A DNA stretch of 64,000 nt from the NCBI GenBank assembly GCA_963764695.1, contig CAVXTW010000014.1, positions 62,001-126,000 on the forward strand. Direction: 5' to 3'. The translations under genes were made by a program, and so were the position numbers. Position 1 is the first letter of the stretch, and the number at the start of each line of letters is the position of its first letter. The notes below the pieces were generated by a model that did no database searches, was not told the origin of the DNA, and was given only the letters and a program-made list of their open reading frames with translations. The DNA comes from DATFRY01 sp963764695. Its GTDB lineage: Bacteria > Myxococcota_A > Polyangia > Haliangiales > Haliangiaceae. This document shows positions 1-9,290 of this stretch, in pieces.

Positions 1-314
1 CGCCCGACCACCGTCCCGTTCTTCGACCCCGGATCGCGGAGAGTCCATGTGTCGCCTTGCCGCACCAGGCGGACATGCAGCCGCGACATCTCCGGGTCCG
101 GAAGCGCGATCACGAGCCTCCGCTCGCTGCGTGACCAGCGTCGCTCGGGGCCGCGGCCGATGACGACTTCATCCAGATCGGTCAGCATGAGGCGCACACC
201 CGGAAACAGCGGACGCCGGCAGTCGAACGCGATGATGACGCGCGGGACCCGAGCCGGTGCATCGCCGGGCGGAACATCCCGGGGCATCGTGATCGTGCTG
301 GATTCCACTTTCAC
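1..314 (-). CDS. FHA-domain protein, N-terminal part (cut by window edge)
   Basis: The minus-strand frame from a GTG at 314 stays open to the window edge (about 104 residues); an in-frame TAG at 338-336 bounds it upstream, and an ATG at 287 is an alternative start. From about residue 35 it reads as a forkhead-associated domain: IGRGP supplies the loop arginine, then comes MSRLHVRL with the S-x-x-H signature and DPGSKNGTVV with the Asn-Gly-Thr turn. FHA domains bind phosphothreonine. In Myxococcota such an N-terminus often precedes a sigma-54 AAA+ activator domain, but that part lies outside the window. The gene is divergent from a lipoprotein-kinase operon, so it could be read out by the kinase at 3882; this partnership is inferred. 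Confidence 0.75.
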   Translation of the reverse strand, partial: MKVESSTITMPRDVPPGDAPARVPRVIIAFDCRRPLFPGVRLMLTDLDEVVIGRGPERRWSRSERRLVIALPDPEMSRLHVRLVRQGDTWTLRDPGSKNGTVVG

Positions 315-438
315 GTCGAACCGGCGAGCAGTGGGCTACGAATGCCCTTGAATCCCCGGCAGCATACCTCTGACGTCCTGGGCAGTGCGGGGGCCGCGCC
401 GTCCTCGAAACGCACGGTCACGCACGGATTCGCTGCTG

Positions 439-452
439 TATGCTACGGCCGC
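439..452 (+). promoter_or_regulatory. -10-like element of a near-leaderless promoter
   Basis: TATGCT at 439-444, preceded by TG, lies 8 nt before the proposed TTG start at 453. The same geometry (hexamer, 6-8 nt, start codon) recurs upstream of eight other genes here, which supports both the promoter and the start. Confidence 0.45.
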
Positions 453-2177
453 TTGCCACACTGCGCTGCTTTCCGGATTCTTTTGCACCTCGTGGCGTTC
501 TGGGTCTGGACGCTGTCGTCGGCCTGCGCCCTGGTCAACGCCACCAGGCAGCCCGAGGGGCAGGACGATGAGGGCACCGGGTGCGAAGAGACCCAGTCAT
601 GCGACGACGATCCGGGCGATCAGGGGGACGATGCGAGCGACGATGACGCCCCGGCTTCGCTGACCGCGATCGCCGGCCCCGGTCAGACGGTCGGCCTGGC
701 AGTCGTCGTCGTGCTGGATGGGACCGCCAGCAACGCAGCGGGCGCGCTGACTTACACGTGGACACTGAGCGCCCCTGCCGGCAGCGCCGCGACGCTCTCG
801 ACGGTCAACTCGGCCGGGACCACCTTCACGACCGACCGCGAGGGTGTCTACACCGCGACCCTCGTCGTCTCCGACGGCCAGGAGACCAGCGCGCCGGACA
901 GCGTGACGATCACGGCCCGGGACCCCGCGACCACCGGCCTCGCTGGACCGAACAAGGACACGTACACCGGGACGGCCGTGACGCTCGAGGGGAGCGCGGG
1001 CGAGCCCGGCGGCGATCGCGCCACCTATGCGTGGAGGATCCTCTCGGCACCGGCCGGAAGCGCGGCCGTTCTCGACAATCCAACCGCCGCGGCGCCGGTG
1101 CTCGTCCCCGACCAGGATGGCCCGTATTTCCTTCTGCTCGTTGTGAGCCGCGACGGCGTCGAGGAGCCCCCCGACGTGGCGAGGGTGATGAGCTACCATC
1201 CCCTCGCGCCGCTCGAGCACCGCGTCGTGGACGCGGAGTACAGCCGCGGCCTGGCGCGCATCATCATGGTCTCGGACACCCCCAACCGGCTCTACGTCCA
1301 TGACCCGGAGAATGGAATGGAGACCTCCGTCGGTCTGCCGTCCCCCCCGACGTCGGTCTCGGTGAGCCCCGATGGAACCCACGCAGCCGTCGGTCACGAC
1401 GGCTCGGTGAGCCACGTGCGCCTGACCGACACCACCCGGCTGGCCACTCGCGCGATCGATGCCAATGTCCTGGACGTCGTGCTGGACGGCAATGGACGTG
1501 CCTGTGTGACCATCCGCGACGATATCGGCGCCGACGACGACCTTCGGTGCATCGACCTGTCGAACGGAGTCGTGACCGTCAGCAGCGGCGGTTTCTTCAA
1601 GGCCACGGACGCGTTCATGAAGCTCCACCCGTCGGGAACTCTGATCTACGCCGCCGAGAACGGCGTCATTCCGGAGGACATCGGCGTGTACGACATCAGC
1701 TCTGGAACGGCCGTGTTCCTGCGCGACTCGCCGTACCACGGGGACCACGGGATGTGCGGGAATCTATGGATGTCCGACGACGGGCTTCGCATCTTCACCC
1801 GATGTGGAAGTGTCTTCCGCTCTTCCGATCTGCCGGAGAACGACATGGTCTACAACGGCTCGCTCGCGGACACCGGCTACATCCGCCATCTCGATCACTC
1901 GTCGGTGGCCAGCAAGATCGTCGTGCTGCCCGACGACGACATCTTCGGGGACGATGCGACGGTCACCCAGTCCTTGCGCATCTACGGGCACCCCCTCCTG
2001 AACTTCGAGCGGAGGATCGATCTCACGCGATACCTGCTCCCCACAATGGCCCATCCGACGTATGGCCGCTTCGCGTTCATCTCGGTCGACGGCACCGTGG
2101 TCTTCGTGGTGGTGCAGGTGGACGAGGAGTCGGCCCTCCTCAACGACTACGCGGTCGTCACGTACGACCTCGACTGA
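453..2177 (+). CDS. Lipoprotein with two PKD-like domains and a beta-propeller-like region
   Basis: Exported protein of about 574 residues. From TTG 453 a basic residue is followed by a hydrophobic stretch ending in the lipobox LSSAC (Cys about 25). An Asp/Glu/Gly-rich linker (about 35-65) leads to two PKD-like Ig folds (about 68-235; YTWTLSAPAGS and YAWRILSAPAGS mark equivalent strands). The C-terminal 300 residues repeat short beta-strand units (VSVSPDGTHAAVGHDG), as in propeller proteins. An earlier ATG at 342 would put about 37 residues before the signal and is less likely. It stops 7 nt before a close paralogue and heads a likely four-gene operon ending in a Ser/Thr kinase and a TPR protein. 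A surface binding or sensing role is inference; no enzymatic motif is visible. Confidence 0.75.
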   Translation: MPHCAAFRILLHLVAFWVWTLSSACALVNATRQPEGQDDEGTGCEETQSCDDDPGDQGDDASDDDAPASLTAIAGPGQTVGLAVVVVLDGTASNAAGALTYTWTLSAPAGSAATLSTVNSAGTTFTTDREGVYTATLVVSDGQETSAPDSVTITARDPATTGLAGPNKDTYTGTAVTLEGSAGEPGGDRATYAWRILSAPAGSAAVLDNPTAAAPVLVPDQDGPYFLLLVVSRDGVEEPPDVARVMSYHPLAPLEHRVVDAEYSRGLARIIMVSDTPNRLYVHDPENGMETSVGLPSPPTSVSVSPDGTHAAVGHDGSVSHVRLTDTTRLATRAIDANVLDVVLDGNGRACVTIRDDIGADDDLRCIDLSNGVVTVSSGGFFKATDAFMKLHPSGTLIYAAENGVIPEDIGVYDISSGTAVFLRDSPYHGDHGMCGNLWMSDDGLRIFTRCGSVFRSSDLPENDMVYNGSLADTGYIRHLDHSSVASKIVVLPDDDIFGDDATVTQSLRIYGHPLLNFERRIDLTRYLLPTMAHPTYGRFAFISVDGTVVFVVVQVDEESALLNDYAVVTYDLD

Positions 2178-2184
2178 GCCGACG

Positions 2185-3867
2185 ATGCGGTCAGCGTCCG
2201 GTATCTGCATGACGCTCGCGGCGGCCTGGCTGTGGAGCCTCGCCTCGGGCTGCGCCGTGCTCGACGCGGCCAGGGACGGGGCCGACGACGGCCTCGAGGG
2301 TGACGACGGCGTCGATGGTGACGATGGCGTCGATGGCGTCGATTCGCCGGTCTCCGAGCCGGGGCCCGATCAGACGGTTCGCCTGGGCGTCGTCGTGACC
2401 CTCGATGGATCCGGTAGTGACCCGCGCGGCTCGCTGACCTACGCGTGGACGCTGACCGATGCTCCGCCCGGGAGCTCCGCGGCGCTGTCGGACGCCGACT
2501 CGGCCGGGACGACCTTCAGGGCCGACCGCATCGGCACCTACGCGGCGAGGCTCGTGGTCGCCGACGGAACCAGCAGCGGGGCCGACACCGTGACGATCAC
2601 GGTTCGAGAGGTCGGGCCCGTTGGCGTCGCGGGTCCCGATCTGACGACGTACACGGGGACGCCGGTGACGCTGGGAGGCGCCGCCGATCCCGAGGGCAGC
2701 GGCATCAGCCATTCGTGGACCGTCCTCTCGGCCCCGACCGGAAGCACGGCGGCGCCGATCGACGCGGCGGTCGCGGCGCCCGCGTTCACGCCGGATCAGG
2801 ACGGTCGCTATCTCCTCCTGCTCGTTGTCAGCCGCGACGGTGTCGAGGAGGCGTGGGACGTGGCCAGGGTGACGAGCTATTACCCGCTCACGCACCTGGA
2901 GTATCGGGTGGTGGACGCCGAGTACAGCCGCACCCCGGAGCTCGAGCGGATCGTCATGGTCGCGGAGGGCCCCGACCGGCTCTACATCCACGATCCAGCG
3001 AGCGGAGACGAGACCTTCGTCGATCTGTCGGCGAGCCCGACGTCGGTGTCGGTGAGCCCCGATGGAACGCACGCCGCGGTGGGTCACGACGGAGCGGTGA
3101 GCTACGTGAGCTTGAACGATCCCTCCCTCGTCGCGACCTACCCGGTCGATGCGGATGTCCTGGACATCGTCCTCTCGGCGAATCGCATCGCCTACGCGAC
3201 GCCCCGTCCAGCCGCGTCGCAACGGATACAATGCGTGAGGCTCACGAGCGGCGAAGTGAGGCCTCACGGCGGTGAGGGGCTCCACGGGCCATCCAGGGTG
3301 AAGCTCCACCCGTCGGGGACGGCCTTGTACGTGGCAGACAGCGGCGTCTCTCCGGACGATATCCACAAGCTCGACATCGTCGATCGCACCGCCGCATATC
3401 TCTATGACTCGCGGTACCACGGGGACTACGACATGTGCGGGAATCTATGGATGACCGACGACGGGCTCCGCATCTTCACCCGCTGCGGAAATGTTTTCCG
3501 ATCCTCGGATCTGCAGATGGAGGACATCGAGCACGACGGCCGGCTCGAGGGGACCACACGGATCGAGCGCATCCTTCATCTCGATCACTCCTCGATCGCC
3601 TCCAGGGTCGTCGCGATTCCTGAAGTGGACTTCCATGGCGACAATCTGGACGCCGACACCATCATCCGCATCCACGACGACGAGTCCCTGGCAATCGAGC
3701 GAAGCATCCAGCTCGCCCCCTTCCTGAGCGCTGGAGCGCTCCACAAGGCGCATGGCCGGTTCGTCTTCATCTCCGCCGACGGCACCAGGGCCACCGTGGT
3801 GGTGCAGGCGGACGAGGCGTCGGGCATGCTGAACGACTACGCGATCGTCACCTACGATCTCGACTGA
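2185..3867 (+). CDS. Paralogous lipoprotein with PKD-like domains and beta-propeller-like region
   Basis: 560 residues from ATG 2185 (an in-frame ATG at 2209 also fits). The signal ends in the lipobox LASGC (Cys 23), followed by an Asp-rich linker with a GDDGVD repeat, two PKD-like units, then the same propeller-like C-terminus as the preceding gene. Identity is colinear over most of the length: both contain SVSVSPDGTHAAVGHDG, MCGNLWM with a DDGLRIFTRCG block, and end in NDYA(V/I)VTYDLD. The pair is therefore a tandem duplication whose copies have diverged mostly in linkers. Fourteen nt separate it from the kinase start, so it is probably co-transcribed. Ligand unknown. Confidence 0.8.
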   Translation: MRSASGICMTLAAAWLWSLASGCAVLDAARDGADDGLEGDDGVDGDDGVDGVDSPVSEPGPDQTVRLGVVVTLDGSGSDPRGSLTYAWTLTDAPPGSSAALSDADSAGTTFRADRIGTYAARLVVADGTSSGADTVTITVREVGPVGVAGPDLTTYTGTPVTLGGAADPEGSGISHSWTVLSAPTGSTAAPIDAAVAAPAFTPDQDGRYLLLLVVSRDGVEEAWDVARVTSYYPLTHLEYRVVDAEYSRTPELERIVMVAEGPDRLYIHDPASGDETFVDLSASPTSVSVSPDGTHAAVGHDGAVSYVSLNDPSLVATYPVDADVLDIVLSANRIAYATPRPAASQRIQCVRLTSGEVRPHGGEGLHGPSRVKLHPSGTALYVADSGVSPDDIHKLDIVDRTAAYLYDSRYHGDYDMCGNLWMTDDGLRIFTRCGNVFRSSDLQMEDIEHDGRLEGTTRIERILHLDHSSIASRVVAIPEVDFHGDNLDADTIIRIHDDESLAIERSIQLAPFLSAGALHKAHGRFVFISADGTRATVVVQADEASGMLNDYAIVTYDLD

Positions 3868-3881
3868 CCGGCACAGGAGAA

Positions 3882-5192
3882 ATGCTCGCGGCGGCGCTCA
3901 CCGGAAGGACGCTCGGCAACTACCGCGTCCTCGACAAGATCGGGCAGGGGGGGATGGGCGCGGTGTACCTCGGCGAGCACGTGCTGATCGGACGCAAGGT
4001 CGCGATCAAGGTGCTCCTGCCAGAGGTTGCGAGTGACCAGTCGCGACTCAGGCGCTTCTTCAACGAGGCGCGCGCGTCGGCGCAGGTCCGTCACCCGAGC
4101 ATCGTGGACGTGCTCGACTTCGGGACCCAGGAGGACACCTCCTATCTGGTGATGGAGTACCTGGAAGGGGAGACCGTGCGGTCGCGGGTCAAGCGCACCG
4201 GCGCACTGCCCGAGACATCGGTCCGGCGGCTCGGCCGTCAGGTCGCGAGCGCGCTCGCGGCGGCCCACGCTGGCCAGATCATCCACCGCGACCTCAAGCC
4301 CGAGAACCTGTTCCTGGTCCGCGACGAGGATGTGATCGGAAAGGAGCGCATCAAGGTCCTCGACTTCGGGATCGCCAAGCTCCTCGGGGATTCTGGCGAC
4401 GGCGTGGTGGATACGGGCCGCGGAACCATCCTGGGAAGCGTCGGCTACATGGCCCCGGAGCAGGCCAGTGGTGAAGGGGTGACCGACGAGCGGACGGACG
4501 TGTACGCGCTCGGATGCGTCCTGTTCGAGATGTCGTGCGCTCGGCGCCCGTTCATTGCCTACGGCTTCGCCGGCGTGCTGTCGATGCAGATGCACTCTCC
4601 AGCGCCGTCCCCTCGCCAGCACGCGCCGGACATCTCGGAGGATCTCGACGCGATCATCACCCGCATGCTGGCCAGGTATCCCGCGGATCGCTTCGCCTCG
4701 ATGAGCGACGTGGTCGCAGCGCTCGACGACGGCGCCGACGCTGCCGCGGCTGGCGGGCCCACGCCGGCGAAGGAGAATGCCTCGTCGCCGCTCCACGCCG
4801 GCATCCTGTCGGATGGGCTTTCGGAGACCCGCACCGGGCCGTCCCCATCCGGTCGGCGTCGTCGCCGCCTCGCTCCGGTCTCCATCGCGGCGCTCGCGAC
4901 AATCATCGGCGCCGCTGTGGTCTTCCTGGTCAGTCCAGGTGGCGACGGCGATCGACCGGCGCCGCCGGCTCCGGCAGCGCCAGCTCCGGCAGCGCCTGGC
5001 CATGTCAACCGGCCCAGCTCGACACCGGTCATCGCCTCGCCGCAGCGCGCCCCGGCACCGTCGGTGCCCGACGCCGGTCCGGCGCCTCTACCGGATGCGG
5101 CGACGCCGCCGCCTCGAACGCCCGCGCCCAGGCGACTCCGCAAGCGCCCGTCCAGGCCGAAGGTCGAAAGAGGACAGGTCATCGATGACTGA
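3882..5192 (+). CDS. Hanks-type Ser/Thr protein kinase with one transmembrane segment
   Basis: 436 residues. The kinase domain (about 13-275) has the Gly loop IGQGGMGAVY, ATP lysine in VAIKVL, catalytic IIHRDLKPEN (Asp 137), VLDFGIAK for the DFG motif and YMAPEQ before the activation segment end, so it should be active. A single hydrophobic segment (about 331-348) leads into a Pro/Ala-rich tail with a basic stretch; the tail is presumably periplasmic and has no recognised sensor domain. GGAG lies just upstream of ATG 3882. The stop overlaps the next start by 8 nt, implying translational coupling. The operon setting suggests signalling tied to the upstream surface lipoproteins; this is inferred. 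Confidence 0.93.
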   Translation: MLAAALTGRTLGNYRVLDKIGQGGMGAVYLGEHVLIGRKVAIKVLLPEVASDQSRLRRFFNEARASAQVRHPSIVDVLDFGTQEDTSYLVMEYLEGETVRSRVKRTGALPETSVRRLGRQVASALAAAHAGQIIHRDLKPENLFLVRDEDVIGKERIKVLDFGIAKLLGDSGDGVVDTGRGTILGSVGYMAPEQASGEGVTDERTDVYALGCVLFEMSCARRPFIAYGFAGVLSMQMHSPAPSPRQHAPDISEDLDAIITRMLARYPADRFASMSDVVAALDDGADAAAAGGPTPAKENASSPLHAGILSDGLSETRTGPSPSGRRRRRLAPVSIAALATIIGAAVVFLVSPGGDGDRPAPPAPAAPAPAAPGHVNRPSSTPVIASPQRAPAPSVPDAGPAPLPDAATPPPRTPAPRRLRKRPSRPKVERGQVIDD

Positions 5193-6012
5193 GAAGGCCC
5201 TCGCGCTCGCAACGATCGCCACCGCGGTCCTGCTCCTGCTCATCGTCTCGCCGGCGAGCGCAGACGCGCAGGACGCGCAGGACGCGAGGAAGGCGCGGGC
5301 CCACGCCAGGCAGGCCAAGGCCTACTTCGATGCGGGCGACTTCACCCGCGCCGCAGAGGAGTACCAGGCGGCTCACGACCTCGACAAGCGACCAACCCGC
5401 CTCTACAACATCGCCGTGTGCCACGAGCGCAATGGCGACCGTGCGCAGGCCGTGAACATGTACAGGCGCTACCTGCAGCTCGATCCTGACGGCGCAGGAG
5501 CACAGGCCGCCGCCGAGTCGGTCGCGGCGCTCGAGCGCGAGCTGGCTGCCGCGGAGTCCTCCGGATCCGGGCACGAGGCCACGGCGCCCGACGCAGCGAC
5601 CGCGATGCGCGCGCAGGCACGCCTGTGGTGGGCCGCCGAGGCGTACCGGCAGGCGGGAGACCCGGTCCGCGCCGCTGACCACTACCGCCGCTACCTCGCG
5701 TCGGGGCTCATCGGAGAGCACACCCTCGAGGCGCGCCTGTGGCTCGAGGACCTGACCGGCGCGGTGGCGCAGACGAGCGCCGCCGGCGCATCGATGTCCG
5801 CGACCGGCGTGGCTGCCGACGCGCCCGATCGCACCACGGCGAAGCGCCGGGATCCATCGCTGCTGGTGCTCGCCGGCGTCGCCATCGCAGCCGGCGTCTT
5901 GCTGGATCTCGCGCCCGCTTCCGCCAACAACGGCGACTTCGATGCAATGGACCTCGCACCCATCGGCTGCTATGGGCTGGGCCTCACCCTCGCGGCGAGC
6001 TGGGCCTTCTGA
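5185..6012 (+). CDS. Exported TPR-repeat protein
   Basis: 275 residues from ATG 5185, inside the end of the kinase gene. A signal peptide or anchor (LLLLIVSPASADA) precedes tetratricopeptide helices (about 35-115), with the typical AKAYFDAGDFTRAAEEYQAAHDL and AVNMYRRYLQLDP type repeats, and a second TPR-like stretch at about 145-190. Two hydrophobic segments close the protein. TPRs mediate protein contacts; with the coupled kinase it may form an envelope complex. Genes of this kind often accompany kinases in Myxococcota. Substrate or partner is not visible. Confidence 0.8.
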   Translation: MTEKALALATIATAVLLLLIVSPASADAQDAQDARKARAHARQAKAYFDAGDFTRAAEEYQAAHDLDKRPTRLYNIAVCHERNGDRAQAVNMYRRYLQLDPDGAGAQAAAESVAALERELAAAESSGSGHEATAPDAATAMRAQARLWWAAEAYRQAGDPVRAADHYRRYLASGLIGEHTLEARLWLEDLTGAVAQTSAAGASMSATGVAADAPDRTTAKRRDPSLLVLAGVAIAAGVLLDLAPASANNGDFDAMDLAPIGCYGLGLTLAASWAF

Positions 6013-6150
6013 GCCCGGCGCCGGGCCGCGAATGTCTTGTATCGCTCGTCCCACGACCCTGGTAAGGTCGTCGCGCTGTCGAGCTGTCTCGTGCGGAGCT
6101 CCGGTTCCGGCGCAGTGACACTGATCCTTGTCGTCTTTGGTCGAACGACA

Positions 6151-6191
6151 GGGGGGCTCGCCAACTCGCCCCCCCTTCGGCGAGGTGAGCG
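6151..6191 (+). promoter_or_regulatory. Structured 5' leader that can sequester the permease RBS
   Basis: A six-G run (6151-6156) can pair with the C run at 6169-6175. CTCGCC occurs twice (6157-6162 and 6165-6170), and either copy can pair with GGCGAG at 6179-6184, which overlaps the Shine-Dalgarno GAGG (6182-6185) six nt before ATG 6192. The pairings compete or form an H-type pseudoknot, a layout suited to translational control. The pairings are visible; function is inferred. Confidence 0.4.
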
Positions 6192-7850
6192 ATGGCCCAG
6201 CAACGGATGGACAAGGAAGCGCTGATCCAGCAGGACATCAAGGACCTGCACAGACTCGGGTACGCGCAGCAGCTGTTCCGCGAGATGGGAGGCTTCTCCA
6301 ACTTCGCCATCTCGTTCTCGATCATCTCCATTCTCACGGGGGCTGTTCTTCTCTTCGGCTACGGGCTCAAGTTTGCCGGGCCCGTGATCAACACCGTGGG
6401 CTGGCCGCTGGTCAGCATTCTCACGCTGTGCGTGGCGGCCTCGATGGCAGAGATAGCCTCGGCGTACCCGACGGCGGGCGGGCTGTACTTCTGGGCCTTC
6501 CGGCTGGGCGGTCGCGGGTGGGCGTGGATCACGGCCTGGCTCAACATGCTGGGCCAGATCACGATCACCGCCGGGATCAACGTCGCCGCCTCGATCTACA
6601 TCATCGGAGCGGTCACCCGGATCTTCAACATCCCCGCCGATGCGGCGATCCCGATCTTCGGCTCCCTCACCAACTGGTACTTCCAGGTGTTCGTGATGGT
6701 GCTGATCATGATCCCGCAGGTGCTGATCAACGTGCTCGGCATCAAGCTGACGGCGCGGCTCAACGACTTCAGCGTCTACTGGCACATCATCGGGGTCGCG
6801 GTCGTCGTGGCGCTGCTCATCTTCCTGGGCCAGCACCACAGCAGCCTGAGCTTCCTGTTCTCCAGCTCCACCAGCGTGAACCCGCTCGACGCTGCCTCCG
6901 CGGATCTGGGGACCGGCACTGCAGAGCCGGCGCTGGTGTTCGGGAACTTCTCGTTCCCGTCGCCGCTGTTCAGCCTGATCCCCGGTCTCGCCGACCTCTA
7001 CCAGGCGGCGCCGTTCGTGCTGGTCTTCCTGCTCGCCACCCTGCAGGCACAGTGGACCTATACCGGGTACGACGCCTCCGCTCACGTGGCCGAAGAGACC
7101 GTCATGGCGCGACTCAACTCCGCCTGGGGCGTGTTCCTGTCGGTGGCCGTGTCGGCGATGGTCGGGTACGTGATGCTGCTGGTGCTGACCTGGTGCATTC
7201 CCGATCAGGACGTGAAGGCGACCGCCGCGGATGGCTATCCGGTCCTCTATATCGTCTACAACAACCTTTCGAGCTTCTTTGCCAATGTCGTCGCCGTCAT
7301 CATCGGCGTGGCGATGTGGCTGTGCGGTCTCGCCTCGATCACCTCGATGGCGCGCATGTGGTACGCATTCGCCCGGGATGACGGGATGCCGGGCTCGCGC
7401 TTCATCAAGAAGGTGAGCCCGAAGTACCGCACGCCGGTCTACTCGACGATCGTCACCAGCGTCCTCGCGGTGCTGATCTGCCTGTATGCGTCGGCGTTCT
7501 TCGTCGTCACCTCGATCAGCACCATCACCCTTTACCTCGCCTACATGTTCCCGATCTATCTCAACTGGCGGAACAAGCGGCGCGGCCAGGGGGAGTTCAC
7601 CACGCGCGAGACGGCCCCGTGGAGCCTCGGCAAGTGGGGACCGGTCGTCAACATCATCGCGATCGTCTGGGTGCTGCTCATCTCGGTGATCTTCAGCCTG
7701 CCGCCCAACGAGCTGGTCCTGTGGACCATCATCGGCGTCCTGATCATCCTCGGGCTGTACTGGAAGCTCTCGGCCAAGCGGACCTTCGTCGGGCCCACCA
7801 AGGGGGACGAAGAGGCGCTCAAGAAGATCGAGTCGGTGTTCGCGGATTGA
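6192..7850 (+). CDS. APC-superfamily amino acid/polyamine permease
   Basis: 552 residues with about 12 hydrophobic helices, the usual size for the family. The N-terminal YAQQLFREMGGFSNFAISFS region and MAEIASAYPTAGGLYFW (helix 3 signature) resemble the GABA/choline-type amino acid permeases of the APC superfamily. It opens a tight operon (21, 3 and 2 nt gaps) with an aldehyde dehydrogenase, a glutamine-synthetase-like ligase and an SDR. The permease likely imports the amine or amino acid that these enzymes degrade, such as a polyamine, ethanolamine or GABA. The substrate cannot be read from sequence. Confidence 0.9.
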   Translation: MAQQRMDKEALIQQDIKDLHRLGYAQQLFREMGGFSNFAISFSIISILTGAVLLFGYGLKFAGPVINTVGWPLVSILTLCVAASMAEIASAYPTAGGLYFWAFRLGGRGWAWITAWLNMLGQITITAGINVAASIYIIGAVTRIFNIPADAAIPIFGSLTNWYFQVFVMVLIMIPQVLINVLGIKLTARLNDFSVYWHIIGVAVVVALLIFLGQHHSSLSFLFSSSTSVNPLDAASADLGTGTAEPALVFGNFSFPSPLFSLIPGLADLYQAAPFVLVFLLATLQAQWTYTGYDASAHVAEETVMARLNSAWGVFLSVAVSAMVGYVMLLVLTWCIPDQDVKATAADGYPVLYIVYNNLSSFFANVVAVIIGVAMWLCGLASITSMARMWYAFARDDGMPGSRFIKKVSPKYRTPVYSTIVTSVLAVLICLYASAFFVVTSISTITLYLAYMFPIYLNWRNKRRGQGEFTTRETAPWSLGKWGPVVNIIAIVWVLLISVIFSLPPNELVLWTIIGVLIILGLYWKLSAKRTFVGPTKGDEEALKKIESVFAD

Positions 7851-7871
7851 GCCCCAGGCTCACGAGAGACC

Positions 7872-9287
7872 ATGCACGCACTGCTCATCGGTGACCGGCG
7901 CCCGGCAGGCACCGGCACCATCGCGGTGACCGAGCCGGCAACCGGCCGCCCGATGGCAGAGGTTGCCTCGGCGGGTCCGGCAGAGCTCGACCAGGCTGTC
8001 GCTGCAGCCGGCCGCGCGTTTCCGGACTGGTCGTCGCGCACGGCGGTCAGCCGGGCGGATCTCTTGTTCCGCTTCTCTGACCTGGTGCGGTCGCATGCCG
8101 AGGAGCTGGCCGTCCTGGAGACCAGGAACGTCGGGAAGCCGCTGGGCGATGCTCGCTGGGAGGCGAACCACGTCGCCGACACGCTCCGCTACTACGCCGG
8201 TGCCGCGGACAAGTTCACCGGAGAGACGATCCAGGTCGCCAAGGCGGGGCTCGATCTCACCTTGCGCCAGCCGCTCGGCGTCGTGGGGCTGATCGTGCCG
8301 TGGAACTTCCCCATGGTGATCGCGACATGGAAGCTCGCGCCGGCCCTCGCGACGGGAAATACCGTCGTGCTCAAGCCGGCCAGCCTCACGCCGCTCACCG
8401 CGATCCGGCTGGGCGAGCTGGCGCTCGAGGCGGGACTGCCGCCCGGGGTCCTGAACGTGGTGCCCGGTCCCGGGGCGAAGATCGGCCAGCAGATGGCAGC
8501 GCATCCCGACATCGCCAAGATCGCCTTCACCGGAGAGACCGAGACCGGGCGCCGCATCATGGCGACCGCCGCGGAGACCATCAAGCGGATCTCGCTCGAG
8601 CTGGGCGGCAAGTCGCCCAACATCGTGTTCGCCGATGTCAACGTGGAGGAGGCGGCCCGGCATGCCTGCTCGTCGGTGTTCGCCAATGCCGGCCAGGATT
8701 GCTGCGCGCGCGCCCGGGTGATCGTGGAGCGGAAGCTCTATCCGGCCCTGGTCGACGCGATGGCCGCGGTCGCCGAGGCCATGCGGGTGGGCGATCCGCT
8801 CGCCGACGACACCGAGATGGGGCCGCTCATCTCCGCTGGCCAGCGCGAGCGGACCGAGAGCTACATCGCGCTCGGCCGCCAGGAGGGCGCCCGCTACATC
8901 TGCGGTGGAGGGCGACCGGATGGCGAGGGCTACTTCCTGCGACCGGCCATCTTCTCCGAGGCCCGGCCCGGGATGCGCATCGTCAACGAGGAGATCTTCG
9001 GTCCGATGGTGGTCGTCATCCCCTTCGACACCGAGGAGCAGGCGATCGACATCGCCAACGACAGCATCTACGGACTGTCCGGATCGCTGTGGACCGGCGA
9101 TCTCAAGCGAGGGCTCCGGGTGGCGCGCGCCGTCCGGACTGGCGTTCTGTCGGTCAACTCCTCGTCCAGCGTCCACCTGCAGGCTCCCTTCGGCGGGTTC
9201 AAGCAGTCGGGCCTGGGACGCGAGCTCGGGATGCACGCGATGGAGCACTACACGGAGCTCAAGAACATCTATTTCGAGACGAGCTAG
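7872..9287 (+). CDS. NAD(P)-dependent aldehyde dehydrogenase
   Basis: 471 residues, full length for the ALDH superfamily. The cofactor region PWNFPMVIATWKLAPAL, the general-base Glu in LELGGKSPN and the nucleophilic Cys in NAGQDCCA are all present, as is EEIFGPMVVVIPF near the C-terminus. The closest functional class by context is PuuC/GabD-like oxidation of amino-aldehydes or gamma-glutamyl-aldehydes to acids. It lies 21 nt after the permease and 3 nt before the glutamine-synthetase-like gene. Exact substrate is inferred from the neighbours. Confidence 0.93.
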   Translation: MHALLIGDRRPAGTGTIAVTEPATGRPMAEVASAGPAELDQAVAAAGRAFPDWSSRTAVSRADLLFRFSDLVRSHAEELAVLETRNVGKPLGDARWEANHVADTLRYYAGAADKFTGETIQVAKAGLDLTLRQPLGVVGLIVPWNFPMVIATWKLAPALATGNTVVLKPASLTPLTAIRLGELALEAGLPPGVLNVVPGPGAKIGQQMAAHPDIAKIAFTGETETGRRIMATAAETIKRISLELGGKSPNIVFADVNVEEAARHACSSVFANAGQDCCARARVIVERKLYPALVDAMAAVAEAMRVGDPLADDTEMGPLISAGQRERTESYIALGRQEGARYICGGGRPDGEGYFLRPAIFSEARPGMRIVNEEIFGPMVVVIPFDTEEQAIDIANDSIYGLSGSLWTGDLKRGLRVARAVRTGVLSVNSSSSVHLQAPFGGFKQSGLGRELGMHAMEHYTELKNIYFETS

Positions 9288-9290
9288 GCA

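Noticed and set aside
6013..6026. GCCCGGC/GCCGGGC palindrome after the TPR gene
   Set aside because: No loop and no T-tract; such palindromes are common at this GC content, so termination cannot be claimed.
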